DNA of 48,332 bases from Caulobacterales bacterium (GCA_020638525.1 JACKIL010000016.1:1-48332), one strand, 5' to 3'; counted from the first letter of the stretch, positions 17,145 through 25,991 are shown. The notes: a model not told the origin generated them from the letters alone. A program made the numbers and translations.

Positions 17145-17225
17145 GTCATCCCCGCGAAAGCGGGGATCCAGGAGTCGCAAACTCCAGCGCGGATCGTCCT
17201 GGGTCCCGGCTTTCGCCGGGATGAC
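17145..17225. repeat. Inverted pair of short palindromic repeat units
   Basis: GTCATCCCCGCGAAAGCGG and the bases following it (17145-17169) form one hairpin unit. A second, inverted unit at 17201-17225 contains CCCGGCTTTCGCCGGGATGA. They are separated by a 31-base spacer that itself contains GGAGTCGCAAACTCC, a small hairpin. The outer GTCATCCC / GGGATGAC ends resemble those of the repeats at 31812-32516, so this may be a shorter relative. It lies between the convergent Kelch gene and the small membrane protein gene and may serve as a shared terminator. Confidence 0.75.
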
Positions 17226-17261
17226 GGGAGCAGGCGCATGCCGGAAAGCCGGCAGGCTCGC

Positions 17262-17762
17262 TCAAGCGTCCTCGCCGATTTTCCAGAAGCGCCGGATCGC
17301 CGCTTCCAGTTCTGCGGGGCTCGTTCCCTCGACTGACAGTCTGATCTTCGACCGGCGATCTTCCGGATTTGACGACGCCATATCCTTCGGCGAGATGGTG
17401 ACGACCACCGCCTGTTCGTCGCATTCAATCTCGCGCACGCGGTCCCATGCGACGCGATGCTCCGGCGCCTTGAAGACGGCGGCCCCGCCAATGCCCGCAG
17501 CATCGAGAATGACGCCCCTCCCTCCGCGCGCGCCGCGAAAGACGAGCGCATGGACCTCAAGCGTCACAGCAAGGAAAATCACGAAAGAGATTATGCCGAT
17601 GCGCGCAAAGCCCGTCGCGCCTTCGCCTTTCATAAAGAGAAGAACGGCGGCGATGATGAGCGCTCCGCCGCCATAGAGAATGACGCGCAGCAAGAGATCG
17701 CTCTTCGCCGGTTTTCCCCCGAAAACGATCCGCCCCGAAGAGGCTGCTTCCAACTCACTCAT
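17262..17762 (-). CDS. Two-pass membrane protein of unknown function, coupled to an AraC regulator
   Basis: The product has 166 residues. Two adjacent hydrophobic helices (LLLRVILYGGGALIIAAVLLF and IGIISFVIFLAVTLEVHALVF) are followed by a soluble domain resembling a PH-like or DUF-type membrane-attached domain (GVILDAAGIGG, then FKAPEHRVAWDRVREIECDEQA). That layout is common in small membrane proteins that look like PH_10/YcxB-type proteins, but I cannot name the family. The ATG at 17762 overlaps the end of the AraC gene by 8 bases, so it is probably coupled to it. The frame extends further upstream inside the regulator, but the internal start is the sensible one. Confidence 0.72.
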   Translation of the reverse strand: MSELEAASSGRIVFGGKPAKSDLLLRVILYGGGALIIAAVLLFMKGEGATGFARIGIISFVIFLAVTLEVHALVFRGARGGRGVILDAAGIGGAAVFKAPEHRVAWDRVREIECDEQAVVVTISPKDMASSNPEDRRSKIRLSVEGTSPAELEAAIRRFWKIGEDA

Positions 17763-18801
17763 CACAAGGTTCCTTCGATCTGACGCCGCGCATCGAGGCG
17801 CCGAACCACCGTTTGCAGGCGCGGCTGAAACTCGTCGGATCTTCAAAGCCAAGCCGCGCGGCGATCGCTTCGCGGCTGAGACTTTCATCTGCGATGAGTT
17901 TTCCTGCAATCTCCTTCAGCGCCGCATCCCGCGCCTCGCGATAATTCGTTCCTTCCTCCGCAAGACGCCGCGCAAGCGTTCGCCGCGACATGCCGAGCGT
18001 TTGCGCCGCATCGTCTGCGCCTGGCAGATCGCCGCCCGCTTTTCGGAAAAGCGCGGCGAGCCGCCCGCCGACAGACGCCTCTTCCGACGCGGCGAGAGCA
18101 GCTTCAAGCGTCGCGACTGCAGTGCTGTGGAGTTCTCTGTCCGCATAAGGAGAACGCGCGGCGAGCGCTTCGAGCGGCGCGATCACCCGCGTTTCCGCGC
18201 ATCCGAACCGGCATGGGCCCCCAAGCGCCGCTTCAAGCTCGCGCGCATAGACCGGCGCCGGCCACGCCCATTCATAGGAAAACTCAGAAGGCGGATGTTG
18301 CAGCAGCAATTCGGCGACCGCCTTCACGCTGAAGACCGCCGCCTCGCACATCGGGCGAAAGAGATCGACGCCCATCGGCGCGGCGGCGCCGATCCTGAGC
18401 GCCATATGGTGGCGCAGGCGCCTGATCTGAAAATCGAATTGCGGCCCCCGAACGCGGCCGAAGCGCGATACGAGCGCGAGTGCGTCATAGACCGTCTCGG
18501 CCGAGCGCATCGCGACTTCGAGCGCGCCTTGCGAGGCCGCGCTCCAGGCGGGCCCCGCCTTGATCGACCAGTGCGGACCGATGAGGTCGTTGAACGCATC
18601 CGTGAGCGCGGCCTGCGTCGCGACCGTCATCGTGCCGTCCGGCCTGTCGATATCGCTTTCGGTGAGCCCTGCGCGCGCAAGCACACGCCGCCGCGCGTTC
18701 GGTTCAGGCGCAAGGCAGGCGAGCGCATTGCGCAGATAGCTCGCCGGCGCGCGAATCTTTGCGAGGTCGCTCTGACCGCCCATTGGCTCAATATGCCACA
18801 T
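17755..18801 (-). CDS. AraC-family transcriptional regulator, probable alkB regulator
   Basis: The product has about 348 residues. The N-terminal two thirds is an arabinose-binding-like (OruR/AlkR-type) ligand domain with ALEVAMRSAETVYDAL. The C-terminus holds two helix-turn-helix motifs: AAQTLGMSRRTLARRLAEEG and REAIAARLGFEDPTSFSRAC. It is transcribed divergently from alkB across 78 bases, the same arrangement as AraC-type alkane regulators such as AlkR of Acinetobacter. It is therefore a candidate activator of alkB responding to alkanes. ATGs at 18801 and 18783 are both possible starts. Confidence 0.88.
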   Translation of the reverse strand: MWHIEPMGGQSDLAKIRAPASYLRNALACLAPEPNARRRVLARAGLTESDIDRPDGTMTVATQAALTDAFNDLIGPHWSIKAGPAWSAASQGALEVAMRSAETVYDALALVSRFGRVRGPQFDFQIRRLRHHMALRIGAAAPMGVDLFRPMCEAAVFSVKAVAELLLQHPPSEFSYEWAWPAPVYARELEAALGGPCRFGCAETRVIAPLEALAARSPYADRELHSTAVATLEAALAASEEASVGGRLAALFRKAGGDLPGADDAAQTLGMSRRTLARRLAEEGTNYREARDAALKEIAGKLIADESLSREAIAARLGFEDPTSFSRACKRWFGASMRGVRSKEPCDE

Positions 18802-18879
18802 TTTTGGCAGGCGCGGCACTCCCGAGCCGCCCGCTTTCGGAAGACTATCCGCCCAACAACGATAAAGGGAGAAACGTCC

Positions 18880-20073
18880 ATGATTTTCAGGGCTGAAACG
18901 GCGGATGGGAAGACGATCGCCTACCGCGACGGCAAGCGGTTTCTCTGGCTCTTGTCCTTCACTTTCGGCCTGATCGCGCCGATCACGGTCGGGCTGTATT
19001 TCTGGAAAGGGCAGAACCCGCTCGCCTGTCTCTTCCCGATCGCCTTCTTTTACATCTTCATCCCGGCGCTCGACATTCTGTCCGGCGAAGACCCGTTTAA
19101 TCCGCCTGAGGAAGTTGTGCCGGCGATGGCGGAAGACCAGTTCTACCGCCGCCTGCTGCACGCGACGGTGCCGGTCTTCTATTTCAGCTTCTTCGTCGCC
19201 GTGTGGTTTGCAGGCAGCCAGCCGCTGCCCTGGTGGGCGTTCATCGCCCTCGCCTTCGGCTTCGGCGTCCTCCATGGCGACGTGCTGACGATCGGCCATG
19301 AACTCGGCCACAAGACGAACGCGACCGACCAGCGCCTCGCGCAGATCGTCAACGCGCTCATCGGCTACGGCCATTTCTGCATCGAGCACAATCGCGGCCA
19401 CCATGTGCACGTCTCGACGCCGGAAGACCCCGCAAGTTCGCGCATGGGCGAAAGCATCTATGCCTTCGCGCTGCGGGAATTGCCGGGCACGTTCAAGCGC
19501 GGCGTCGCGCATGAAACCGAACGCCTGCGCCGCAAGGGCAAGTCATTCTGGTCGCTCGAAAACGAAGTGTTGCAGGGCTATGCGATGACACTCGCCATGG
19601 CGGCCGTCATCATCGCGCTCTTCGGCCCGAAGATGATCATCTTTCTCGTCATCCATCACTTCATGGGATGGTATGCGCTGACGCAGGCGAACTATGTCGA
19701 GCATTACGGCCTGCTCCGCCAGAAGCTTCCGAACGGCAAATATCAGCCTGTCCAGCCGCGCCATTCGTGGAACACGAACCACATCATCTCGAACCTGATG
19801 GTGTTCCACCTGCAGCGCCACTCCGACCATCATGCGAATGCGCTGCGCCCCTATCAGGCGCTCCGGAACTTCCCCGACCTGCCGCGCCTTCCGAGCGGAT
19901 ATCCCGGTTGCTACGGCCTCGCCGCTATCCCGCCGCTCTGGTTCCGCGTGATGAACCCGAAAGTCATCGACTGGGCGGGCGGCGACCTCTCCAAGGTCAA
20001 CATGTGCCCACGTCACAAGGAAAAGCTCTACGCGAAGTACGGCGCAACCGCGCCCGCAGCGAGCGCCGCCTAG
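18880..20073 (+). CDS. alkB: Alkane 1-monooxygenase (AlkB)
   Basis: AlkB is an integral-membrane di-iron enzyme that hydroxylates the terminal carbon of medium-chain alkanes using rubredoxin. The 397 residues show the histidine boxes HELGHK, EHNRGHHVHVSTPEDPASS and LQRHSDHHANALRPYQALR, together with the AlkB signature NYVEHYGL. Several hydrophobic pairs of helices precede the first box. The ATG at 18880 follows AAGGGAG by 8 bases. No rubredoxin or alcohol dehydrogenase is nearby. A divergent AraC regulator probably controls it and a strong terminator follows. Confidence 0.97.
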   Translation: MIFRAETADGKTIAYRDGKRFLWLLSFTFGLIAPITVGLYFWKGQNPLACLFPIAFFYIFIPALDILSGEDPFNPPEEVVPAMAEDQFYRRLLHATVPVFYFSFFVAVWFAGSQPLPWWAFIALAFGFGVLHGDVLTIGHELGHKTNATDQRLAQIVNALIGYGHFCIEHNRGHHVHVSTPEDPASSRMGESIYAFALRELPGTFKRGVAHETERLRRKGKSFWSLENEVLQGYAMTLAMAAVIIALFGPKMIIFLVIHHFMGWYALTQANYVEHYGLLRQKLPNGKYQPVQPRHSWNTNHIISNLMVFHLQRHSDHHANALRPYQALRNFPDLPRLPSGYPGCYGLAAIPPLWFRVMNPKVIDWAGGDLSKVNMCPRHKEKLYAKYGATAPAASAA

Positions 20074-20102
20074 TCAAACTCCCCCCGACCAGGCGGATGG
20101 TT

Positions 20103-20140
20103 AGCGGCCGGATGAGAAATCATCCGGCCGCTGACTTTTT
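20103..20140 (+). terminator. Strong rho-independent terminator of alkB
   Basis: A perfect 12-base stem (AGCGGCCGGATG at 20103-20114, CATCCGGCCGCT at 20121-20132) with a 6-base loop is followed by GACTTTTT. It lies 29 bases past the alkB stop. Confidence 0.93.
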
Positions 20141-20179
20141 GGGGGGGTATAAAAGGCATAGCGCGCCTGACCCACAAAC

Positions 20180-20206
20180 GAAAACGGCGCCCCGAAGGGC
20201 GCCGTT
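20180..20206 (-). terminator. Rho-independent terminator of the metalloprotease gene
   Basis: A 10-base stem (arms 20183-20192 and 20197-20206, AACGGCGCCC type) with a CGAA tetraloop lies 24 bases past the protease stop. Read on the minus strand it is followed by TTTTCGTTT. With the alkB terminator it insulates the two convergent genes. Confidence 0.88.
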
Positions 20207-20230
20207 CCGTTTCGTTTCGCAAGATACCGA

Positions 20231-23200
20231 TCAAGCGAAGATGAAATCGCTCTGGTGAACCAGAACGTTCGTGATGATCGTGAAATCAGCAGCGCCATCG
20301 CCGTCGACATCGCCTTCCACGAAATAGTCGCCGCCCGACTTGAACGCGCGGATTTCCCCGGCCGAGCCGCTGAACGTGTTCGAGCCGATCCAGTCGGAAA
20401 CGCCAAGTCCGCTCACGTCGATCGAGTCGCGACCCCTGTCGAAATCGGCGATTTCATCGACATCGCCAAGATCCGTGAACTCGAAGACGTCGTTCTGCTT
20501 GCCGCCGATGAGATAGTCATCGCCCGCGCCGCCATTCAGCGTGTCGCGCTGAAGGCCGCCATCGAGCGTGTCGTTCCCATCGCCGCCATACAGCATGTCG
20601 GTATGGTTGCCGCCGTCGAGGTAGTCGTCGCCCTCGCCGCCGTCGAGCACGTCGGCATGGTTCTCGCCGTAAAGGGAATCGTTACCTTCCCCGCCCAGCA
20701 GCGTGTCGGCCTTGTTGCCGCCGGACAGATTGTCGTCGCCTCCGAGGCCGTCCAGCACGTTTTCGTAGTTGTCGCCATAGAGCGTGTCGTCATAGGCGCC
20801 GCCCTGGAGGTTTTCGATGCTGCTGAAGCGGTCGCCGTTCGCATCGCCTTCCCAGCCCCATCCGAGCCAGAGCGAGGCTGCGACGCCACCATCCGCATCC
20901 ATATAGGTGGCGGTGTCGTTTCCGGCGCCGCCATCGAGCGTGTCTGCGCCCTCACGGCCCATCAGCGTATCGTCGCCGGCGCGGCCCGAGAGGTGGTTGT
21001 TAGACTCGTTACCCAGAATTCCGTCGTTTCCTGAACCGCCGACACCATTCTCGATAACGACGCCTTCGGCGATCGTGTAACCGCCCCAGATGTCATCGAC
21101 GAAGGAGACGACCCCGCCGCCGGTCGGCGTGTAGTCGATCGTCGCCGCCAGAAGGTCGATGCGGGCGTCGCGCGCGCCGTCATACTGGATCTTGTCGACG
21201 CCGCCCGTATCCCAGATCGTCTCGTAATACGTGCCCGGATCATTGACGTCGCCGAGCAGGTAGGTGTCGTTCCCCGACGCGTGGTCATTGATGATTCCGT
21301 AACGTTGCTGCAACGCAGCGATGTCGAAAGCGCTGAGCGTTCCGGACCAGCCGCTGTCGATATTGGCGGCCGTGTACGGCGTCGGGCCGTCAGGATGCGT
21401 CTCCCACGCATCATTATAGGACATGACAGTGTAGACGCCCTGGTTGAGATCGTAGAGGCCGAGCGAGCCGGTCGAAGCCGTCACGCCGAGCATCACTTCA
21501 GAACCACCGCCGGTGTCGTGCGGGTGCGAGAGGCCATGCGCATGGCCGAACTCGTGCAGCACCACGGCCCAAGAGAAGCCGCCCTGCATGAGGCTCTGCT
21601 GCTGGTCGAAACTCCAGCCGCCGGAAAGGACGTTGAAAACGCCGACGCCCTGATCCGGTCCGAAGGCCGGGTCTTGCGGGTAGAAGTAGGCGCCGTATTG
21701 CGTCGACTCTGTCTTCAGAAGCTTGAACGTCGCTTCGTTGACATCGTCCGTCACTTCATAATCGAAGCCCAGGATCTTGGTGTACTCCTCAAGCGAGGCC
21801 ATCACCTGGTCTTTTTCGTACTGGTTCCAGTCGATCGTGATCATCGGGCTGACGCCGTCATCGCCGACTTGTCCGAAGTTCTCGTCGGAATCGCCGAAAT
21901 AGACATAGAGCGTGTTGTCGCCATTCGGCACGACGTTGTCGGCGCTCTCCCAGATGATCGAATCGAGCGGATCGAAATCAGCCGGATCGAATTCCTGGAT
22001 GGTGATCGAGAAGCCGCCGACCCACGGGTCGTAGGACATCACGTCGAAATAGTAGGTCCCGCTTTCCTGCGCGAAGAAGCTCGCCCGCGAGTTGATGTCA
22101 TCGGGGAAGCTGATGTCGTCATTGAGCGAGACGAGGTTGCCGTTCGAATCCCAGACGACCAGCAAGGGATCGAGTTCATCGACAAGCGCCGAATAGTCGG
22201 AATCGTAATCCGCGCCGCCTGCGATTTCGATCGTATAGATCTTGCCGGCTTCGACTTGCAGCGAATAGGTGTCGATCTCGCCAAGGTAAGGCGCGAGATA
22301 GTTCGGCCCGTCGCCGTCGATGAAACCGTATGTGACGCCAAGGCCAACGGCTTCCGCGCCGCCGAACGTATCGGGCACGACATCGGTCGCCGGCTGCTGA
22401 ACGACATCGAGCGTGTAACCGCCCGAAAGATCGCCAAGACCGGGGAAGTTGCTGACGGCGACGTAATAGTCCCCGCTGACCGTAGCCGTGTAGTTCAGAA
22501 GCGAATACCGGCCCGCGCCGCCATCATCGTCAAGATTGATGAAGCTCGTGTCCGGAGCGAATAGGTAGACGACCGAATCTTCAAGCGGCTGCGCGCCGGA
22601 ACCGTAAACGGAAAACGTCCAGGTTTCGCCGGCTTCCAGATGCACCGAGTAGACATCGAAGCTGCCGTCATCAACGATGAAGCCGTCAACCGAGCCATTC
22701 GGCGCGAAGCTGATCGTTCCGAGTTCGCCGATCGGCGCGCTCAGTTCATTAACGCTCGCCGGCGCGGCGATCGGATTGGCGCCCTTATAGACGCCTTCGA
22801 AATCAGGATAGATGATGAACTCGCTCGACGGCTTGCCGTCGAAGCCGGTGATGGAAACCCGCGAGATTTCGCCGGAGGGTTCCGCCACGCTCGCCGGAAC
22901 CGCCGTCGCTTCCGGATCGAGAACCTTCAGCGACGACTCGTTCGCGGACGGTTGAGGCGCGCTCGCCACCGTGCTCGGCGCAGAACTAGCCGACGGGGCG
23001 TTCGCATAAGCGTAGATGCCGTCATATTTGAGCCTGGCCAGCAGATCGGACTGTTCGAACGCGTCACTTCTCGACACGTCGGAATCGTCCGCGCCCAGAA
23101 TCCGAAGCGGCTGCACGGCAGACAGTGAACTTGAGGAAGAAGTCATCTCCTTGAGGCTGCTGTAGGGCCTTACCCCGTCCCCCAGCCTCGCCAGATCATC

Positions 23201-23245
23201 GAGAAGCGTAAGATCATCCAGCTTGGACAAAAGCGATCGATTCAT
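20231..23245 (-). CDS. Serralysin-family RTX metalloprotease with PPC domains
   Basis: This is a 1004-residue secreted zinc protease. The zinc motif HEFGHAHGLSH lies at 564-574 and the Met-turn MSYND at 608, as in metzincin M10 enzymes. Before the catalytic domain are two pre-peptidase C-terminal (PPC) type beta domains, at about 185-282 and 308-420. After it come calcium-binding RTX nonapeptides (GGEGNDSLYGENHADVLDGG and similar) at about 737-932 and a C-terminus ending SDFIFA, consistent with type I secretion without a signal peptide. No type I exporter genes are in view. The ATG is preceded by GGGGGATTCAT. An acidic, Ser/Ala-rich N-terminal 130 residues may be a propeptide. Confidence 0.93.
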   Translation of the reverse strand: MNRSLLSKLDDLTLLDDLARLGDGVRPYSSLKEMTSSSSSLSAVQPLRILGADDSDVSRSDAFEQSDLLARLKYDGIYAYANAPSASSAPSTVASAPQPSANESSLKVLDPEATAVPASVAEPSGEISRVSITGFDGKPSSEFIIYPDFEGVYKGANPIAAPASVNELSAPIGELGTISFAPNGSVDGFIVDDGSFDVYSVHLEAGETWTFSVYGSGAQPLEDSVVYLFAPDTSFINLDDDGGAGRYSLLNYTATVSGDYYVAVSNFPGLGDLSGGYTLDVVQQPATDVVPDTFGGAEAVGLGVTYGFIDGDGPNYLAPYLGEIDTYSLQVEAGKIYTIEIAGGADYDSDYSALVDELDPLLVVWDSNGNLVSLNDDISFPDDINSRASFFAQESGTYYFDVMSYDPWVGGFSITIQEFDPADFDPLDSIIWESADNVVPNGDNTLYVYFGDSDENFGQVGDDGVSPMITIDWNQYEKDQVMASLEEYTKILGFDYEVTDDVNEATFKLLKTESTQYGAYFYPQDPAFGPDQGVGVFNVLSGGWSFDQQQSLMQGGFSWAVVLHEFGHAHGLSHPHDTGGGSEVMLGVTASTGSLGLYDLNQGVYTVMSYNDAWETHPDGPTPYTAANIDSGWSGTLSAFDIAALQQRYGIINDHASGNDTYLLGDVNDPGTYYETIWDTGGVDKIQYDGARDARIDLLAATIDYTPTGGGVVSFVDDIWGGYTIAEGVVIENGVGGSGNDGILGNESNNHLSGRAGDDTLMGREGADTLDGGAGNDTATYMDADGGVAASLWLGWGWEGDANGDRFSSIENLQGGAYDDTLYGDNYENVLDGLGGDDNLSGGNKADTLLGGEGNDSLYGENHADVLDGGEGDDYLDGGNHTDMLYGGDGNDTLDGGLQRDTLNGGAGDDYLIGGKQNDVFEFTDLGDVDEIADFDRGRDSIDVSGLGVSDWIGSNTFSGSAGEIRAFKSGGDYFVEGDVDGDGAADFTIITNVLVHQSDFIFA

Positions 23246-23346
23246 ATGAATCCCCCTAGGTTGCGTAGGTTCAGAAGTATGGTTAAATTTGTTCAGTAGG
23301 CAATTTTTTTCGCCAGCAGATCGCCTGTACTCGAATGGAGGCTTAA

Positions 23347-23778
23347 TTGCCGCCCGCTATACAGACGTTGTCCGCGCCTTTTCTCGCGATGATTGCGCTG
23401 GGCCTCTCGGCATGTTCGAATCAGGCGAGCGAAAATCCAGGAGTTGTCGCTCCCGCAAGCTCACCTTCGCAGACAGCCTCCCCCGAGGATGTAGCGGTAA
23501 CGGCTGAAGCAGCGACAGCGGATAAAGCGAGTGTCGCAGAGACCGCAGCGAACGTCGACAATGGAGATTGCGTGTCCCAATTGCCATTCTCACGGGGAAA
23601 GACCTTCTGCAGTCTCGACGAATATCTCGACCACCTGGAGGCGCTTGGCGCAGTGGATCTTCCCTGGTGGCGCGAAATCAGCCCCGGCGTTTATGAGCAT
23701 GTGAAGCGTATGCCCGAGGCAGAGCGCGAGATTGCGACTCGCGAAGAGCTGATGGAGCGCTTCGGGTTCAAGCGCTGA
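23347..23778 (+). CDS. Small lipoprotein of unknown function
   Basis: The product has 143 residues. The start is a TTG at 23347, fixed by a perfect GGAGG five bases upstream. The leader ends in the lipobox LSAC (residues 20-23), followed by a Ser/Ala/Glu-rich linker of about 45 residues. The globular C-terminal part has two cysteines (GDCVSQLPF and KTFCSLDEYLDHLEALG) and a helical end (REIATREELMERFGF). No family recognised. It is transcribed divergently from the protease gene across 101 bases, but a functional link is not shown. Confidence 0.78.
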   Translation: MPPAIQTLSAPFLAMIALGLSACSNQASENPGVVAPASSPSQTASPEDVAVTAEAATADKASVAETAANVDNGDCVSQLPFSRGKTFCSLDEYLDHLEALGAVDLPWWREISPGVYEHVKRMPEAEREIATREELMERFGFKR

Positions 23779-23854
23779 GCGCACACTCAATTAGTAGAGC
23801 GCAGCCTACTCTCGGTCATCCTGATGTCTTTCCAGAATCCCTCAATGGCGCTCG

Positions 23855-24328
23855 TCACCCGAGGACCGGCCGCGCGATCATCAGCCAGATGATCGTCAGC
23901 ACCGCGAAAAAAGCCGGAAAGCCGAAAGCGAACCAGAGCCTGTAGAGGCGGAAATATGCTGGCGGCAGCGCGGTCCCTGCTTGCGCGGCGGCGCGCGCGA
24001 GATCGCGCATGCGGTGCTGCATCCAGACCACCGGAATCCAGAAGCATCCGATGAAGACGTAGAGCGCGAGCGAGGCGACCACCCATCCTTCCGTCAATTT
24101 CCACCCGATCAGATGCGCGAGCGCCGCGCCTGTGATCGGCTGAAGAACGACCGCCGTCGCGGTGAAGAGCCAGTCGGCGATGACGACGATGGAAGCAGTG
24201 TGCGCGATCAGCTTCGCATCGCCGGTCCGGTGCGCCATCACCATGAAAAAGGCGATCCCCGCGCCCGTGCCGAGGAGCACGGTCGCGCCGATCACATGCA
24301 GCCATCGGACGAAGTGGACGAGTTCCAT
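23855..24328 (-). CDS. DUF2269-type integral membrane protein
   Basis: The 157-residue product has four predicted membrane helices. The first contains FVRWLHVIGATVLLGTGAGIAFF with a conserved His, and others contain IVVIADWLFTATAVVLQPITG, VVASLALYVFIGCFWIPVVW and FPAFFAVLTIIWLMI. The pattern matches the DUF2269 (YndJ/PF10027-like) group. Its ATG overlaps the stop of the upstream SDR-DoxX gene (TGATG), so the two are translationally coupled and probably act together at the inner membrane. Function unknown. Confidence 0.85.
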   Translation of the reverse strand: MELVHFVRWLHVIGATVLLGTGAGIAFFMVMAHRTGDAKLIAHTASIVVIADWLFTATAVVLQPITGAALAHLIGWKLTEGWVVASLALYVFIGCFWIPVVWMQHRMRDLARAAAQAGTALPPAYFRLYRLWFAFGFPAFFAVLTIIWLMIARPVLG

Positions 24329-25620
24329 CACCGCTCCTGCAGCAGCAAGGCGAGCGCGACTGAGAGCACGATCGCCGGGATGACTTTCACATAGACGCCG
24401 AGCGGATCAAGCCAGAGCGCCGGCGCCAGAATGCTTCCAAGACAGAGATAGGCGCCTGCGACAAGCGCCGAGGCGATCGCCGCCATCTTCGCAAAAGGCC
24501 GCCACAACAACCCTGCCCCGATCCAGAGATCGACGAGCGATCCGGCGATGACGAAGCCCATCGCCGTCGGTGCGTCGAAAGCGGCGAGATTTCCGGCAGC
24601 GCTCTCGCGTTCAAGAACTCCGATAACGCCCGACGCGATCCAGAACGCTGAAAGCGTGAGAAGCATGACCGGCAAGATGAGTTCGACGCGCGCGAAGGCG
24701 CGCTCCTGCGCGCTCGATCGCAGCAAGCCAAGCGACTCTGCAAGAGTACGGAGCGGCCTTCCCCTCGCCTCACGCCACGGGCGCGAATCGCCAGTAACGC
24801 CGCCGGCGATCACCGTCATCGCCGTGGAGCGCAATGGCGAGCGCCACCCCAGAAGACCCGCGACGTCAGCGCAGAGGGAGACCGCATCGCCGACAATGCG
24901 CGGCAGATTGATCTCGGCGAGCGGCGCCGCAAACCCTTGAGCCCCGCGCATCGCCCGCACGATCTCGCGTAGCGAATGGCTCTCTTCCTCAACGAGATCG
25001 TAATCCGCGCGCATAGGGATTTCGCCCTTGAGCGCGGCGATGACTGCATCCGCCACATCGCCGATCGCAACCGTCTGCAGCCGCGCCTCGCCATGGACGA
25101 GCGGCAGAATGAGCGGAAAGCCCGCAAGCATTCTGAGGAGCGCCGTACCGCCATAAGCATTCGGACCGATGACAAGGCCCGGTTTCAGGATGACCCAGTC
25201 GAGCGCGCTTTCGCGAAGGCAGGCGTCGCCCGAAGACTTCGTTCGCATGAAAGCGGTCGGCGCGTCTTTCTCTGCGCCGGTCGCGGAGATCTGCACGAAC
25301 GTCTTCACTCCCGCGCGCGTCGCAGCGGCTGCGCACGCCCTGATTGATACGTCATGCACGGCGCTGAGCCTGTCGCGCGCGCCATCCTGCAGCGCGCCCG
25401 CGGCGTTAACGATTGCATCGATGTTTGAGAGAAGCGGCTCCCATTTCTCCGGCGCATCGAGCGCAGAGATATCAGCGCCGATCCATTCGGCGGTCGGCAG
25501 AAGGCGCCGGCCAAGGTCCTCATCGCGCCCGAGACCGATCGCCCCGAAGCCATTCGCGCCGAGCGCGCGCACGATCTCCGCTCCGATGAAGCCATAACCA
25601 CCGAGAACGAGAACGCGCAT
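24328..25620 (-). CDS. SDR-family NAD(P)-binding protein fused to a DoxX-like membrane domain
   Basis: The product has 430 residues. Residues 1-290 form an atypical short-chain dehydrogenase/epimerase: LVLGGYGFIGAEIVRAL (NAD(P)-binding GxxGFxG), VNAAGALQDG and FVQISATGAEKDAP. The Ser-Tyr-Lys catalytic set is not evident, as in NmrA/NDUFA9-like members. Residues 310-430 contain four hydrophobic segments resembling DoxX (LPVMLLTLSAFWIASGVIG, then LVDLWIGAGLLWRPFAK). It is coupled to the DUF2269 gene downstream. This fusion occurs elsewhere in proteobacteria; the substrate is unknown. The ATG at 25620 begins directly with the Rossmann motif. Confidence 0.85.
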   Translation of the reverse strand: MRVLVLGGYGFIGAEIVRALGANGFGAIGLGRDEDLGRRLLPTAEWIGADISALDAPEKWEPLLSNIDAIVNAAGALQDGARDRLSAVHDVSIRACAAAATRAGVKTFVQISATGAEKDAPTAFMRTKSSGDACLRESALDWVILKPGLVIGPNAYGGTALLRMLAGFPLILPLVHGEARLQTVAIGDVADAVIAALKGEIPMRADYDLVEEESHSLREIVRAMRGAQGFAAPLAEINLPRIVGDAVSLCADVAGLLGWRSPLRSTAMTVIAGGVTGDSRPWREARGRPLRTLAESLGLLRSSAQERAFARVELILPVMLLTLSAFWIASGVIGVLERESAAGNLAAFDAPTAMGFVIAGSLVDLWIGAGLLWRPFAKMAAIASALVAGAYLCLGSILAPALWLDPLGVYVKVIPAIVLSVALALLLQER

Positions 25621-25706
25621 CGATCATCGCCTTCAAAGAGTTGCCCGACGGCAGGGTAAGGCGATCCGCTCTCAAAGCGGGAGGCCCCTTATGCCGAGGC
25701 GAGACC

Positions 25707-25991
25707 TTAATGGCGATCGATCGGCAGGCAGTCGCCATGAATCGGATTGCCGACGACCTGGCGGGACATCCACTCATCGACCGCCGCCTCGCAGGCCTCG
25801 CGCGTCACATAGAGACCGATGATCTCCGGTTCGCTGTCAGTCCCCGGCGTCAGCCAACCGTTGGCGGCCCATTGCGGCTCGCCGACCGCAGACTTTTCGA
25901 GCGTCTCGAGGCTCGACGACGCGCAGGCGCTCACCGCAGATGCTGCGGCGCAAATAAGAAACGCCTTTGTCCATTCCGGTTTGATCTTCAT
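25707..25991 (-). CDS. Small lipoprotein of unknown function
   Basis: The product has 94 residues. The ATG at 25991 follows a GGAGGAGAGG tract. The signal peptide ends in the lipobox VSAC. The mature part contains SLETLEKSAVGEPQWAANG and a cysteine pair (TREACEAAVDEWMSRQVVGN and HGDCLPIDRH) that may form a disulfide. No family recognised. It stands alone, 86 bases upstream of the SDR-DoxX gene on the same strand. Confidence 0.75.
   Translation of the reverse strand: MKIKPEWTKAFLICAAASAVSACASSSLETLEKSAVGEPQWAANGWLTPGTDSEPEIIGLYVTREACEAAVDEWMSRQVVGNPIHGDCLPIDRH

Noticed and set aside
21281..22564. A 427-codon plus-strand frame opposite the metalloprotease
   Set aside because: Antisense shadow of the protease; composition is a mirror of the Asp/Gly-rich coding strand.
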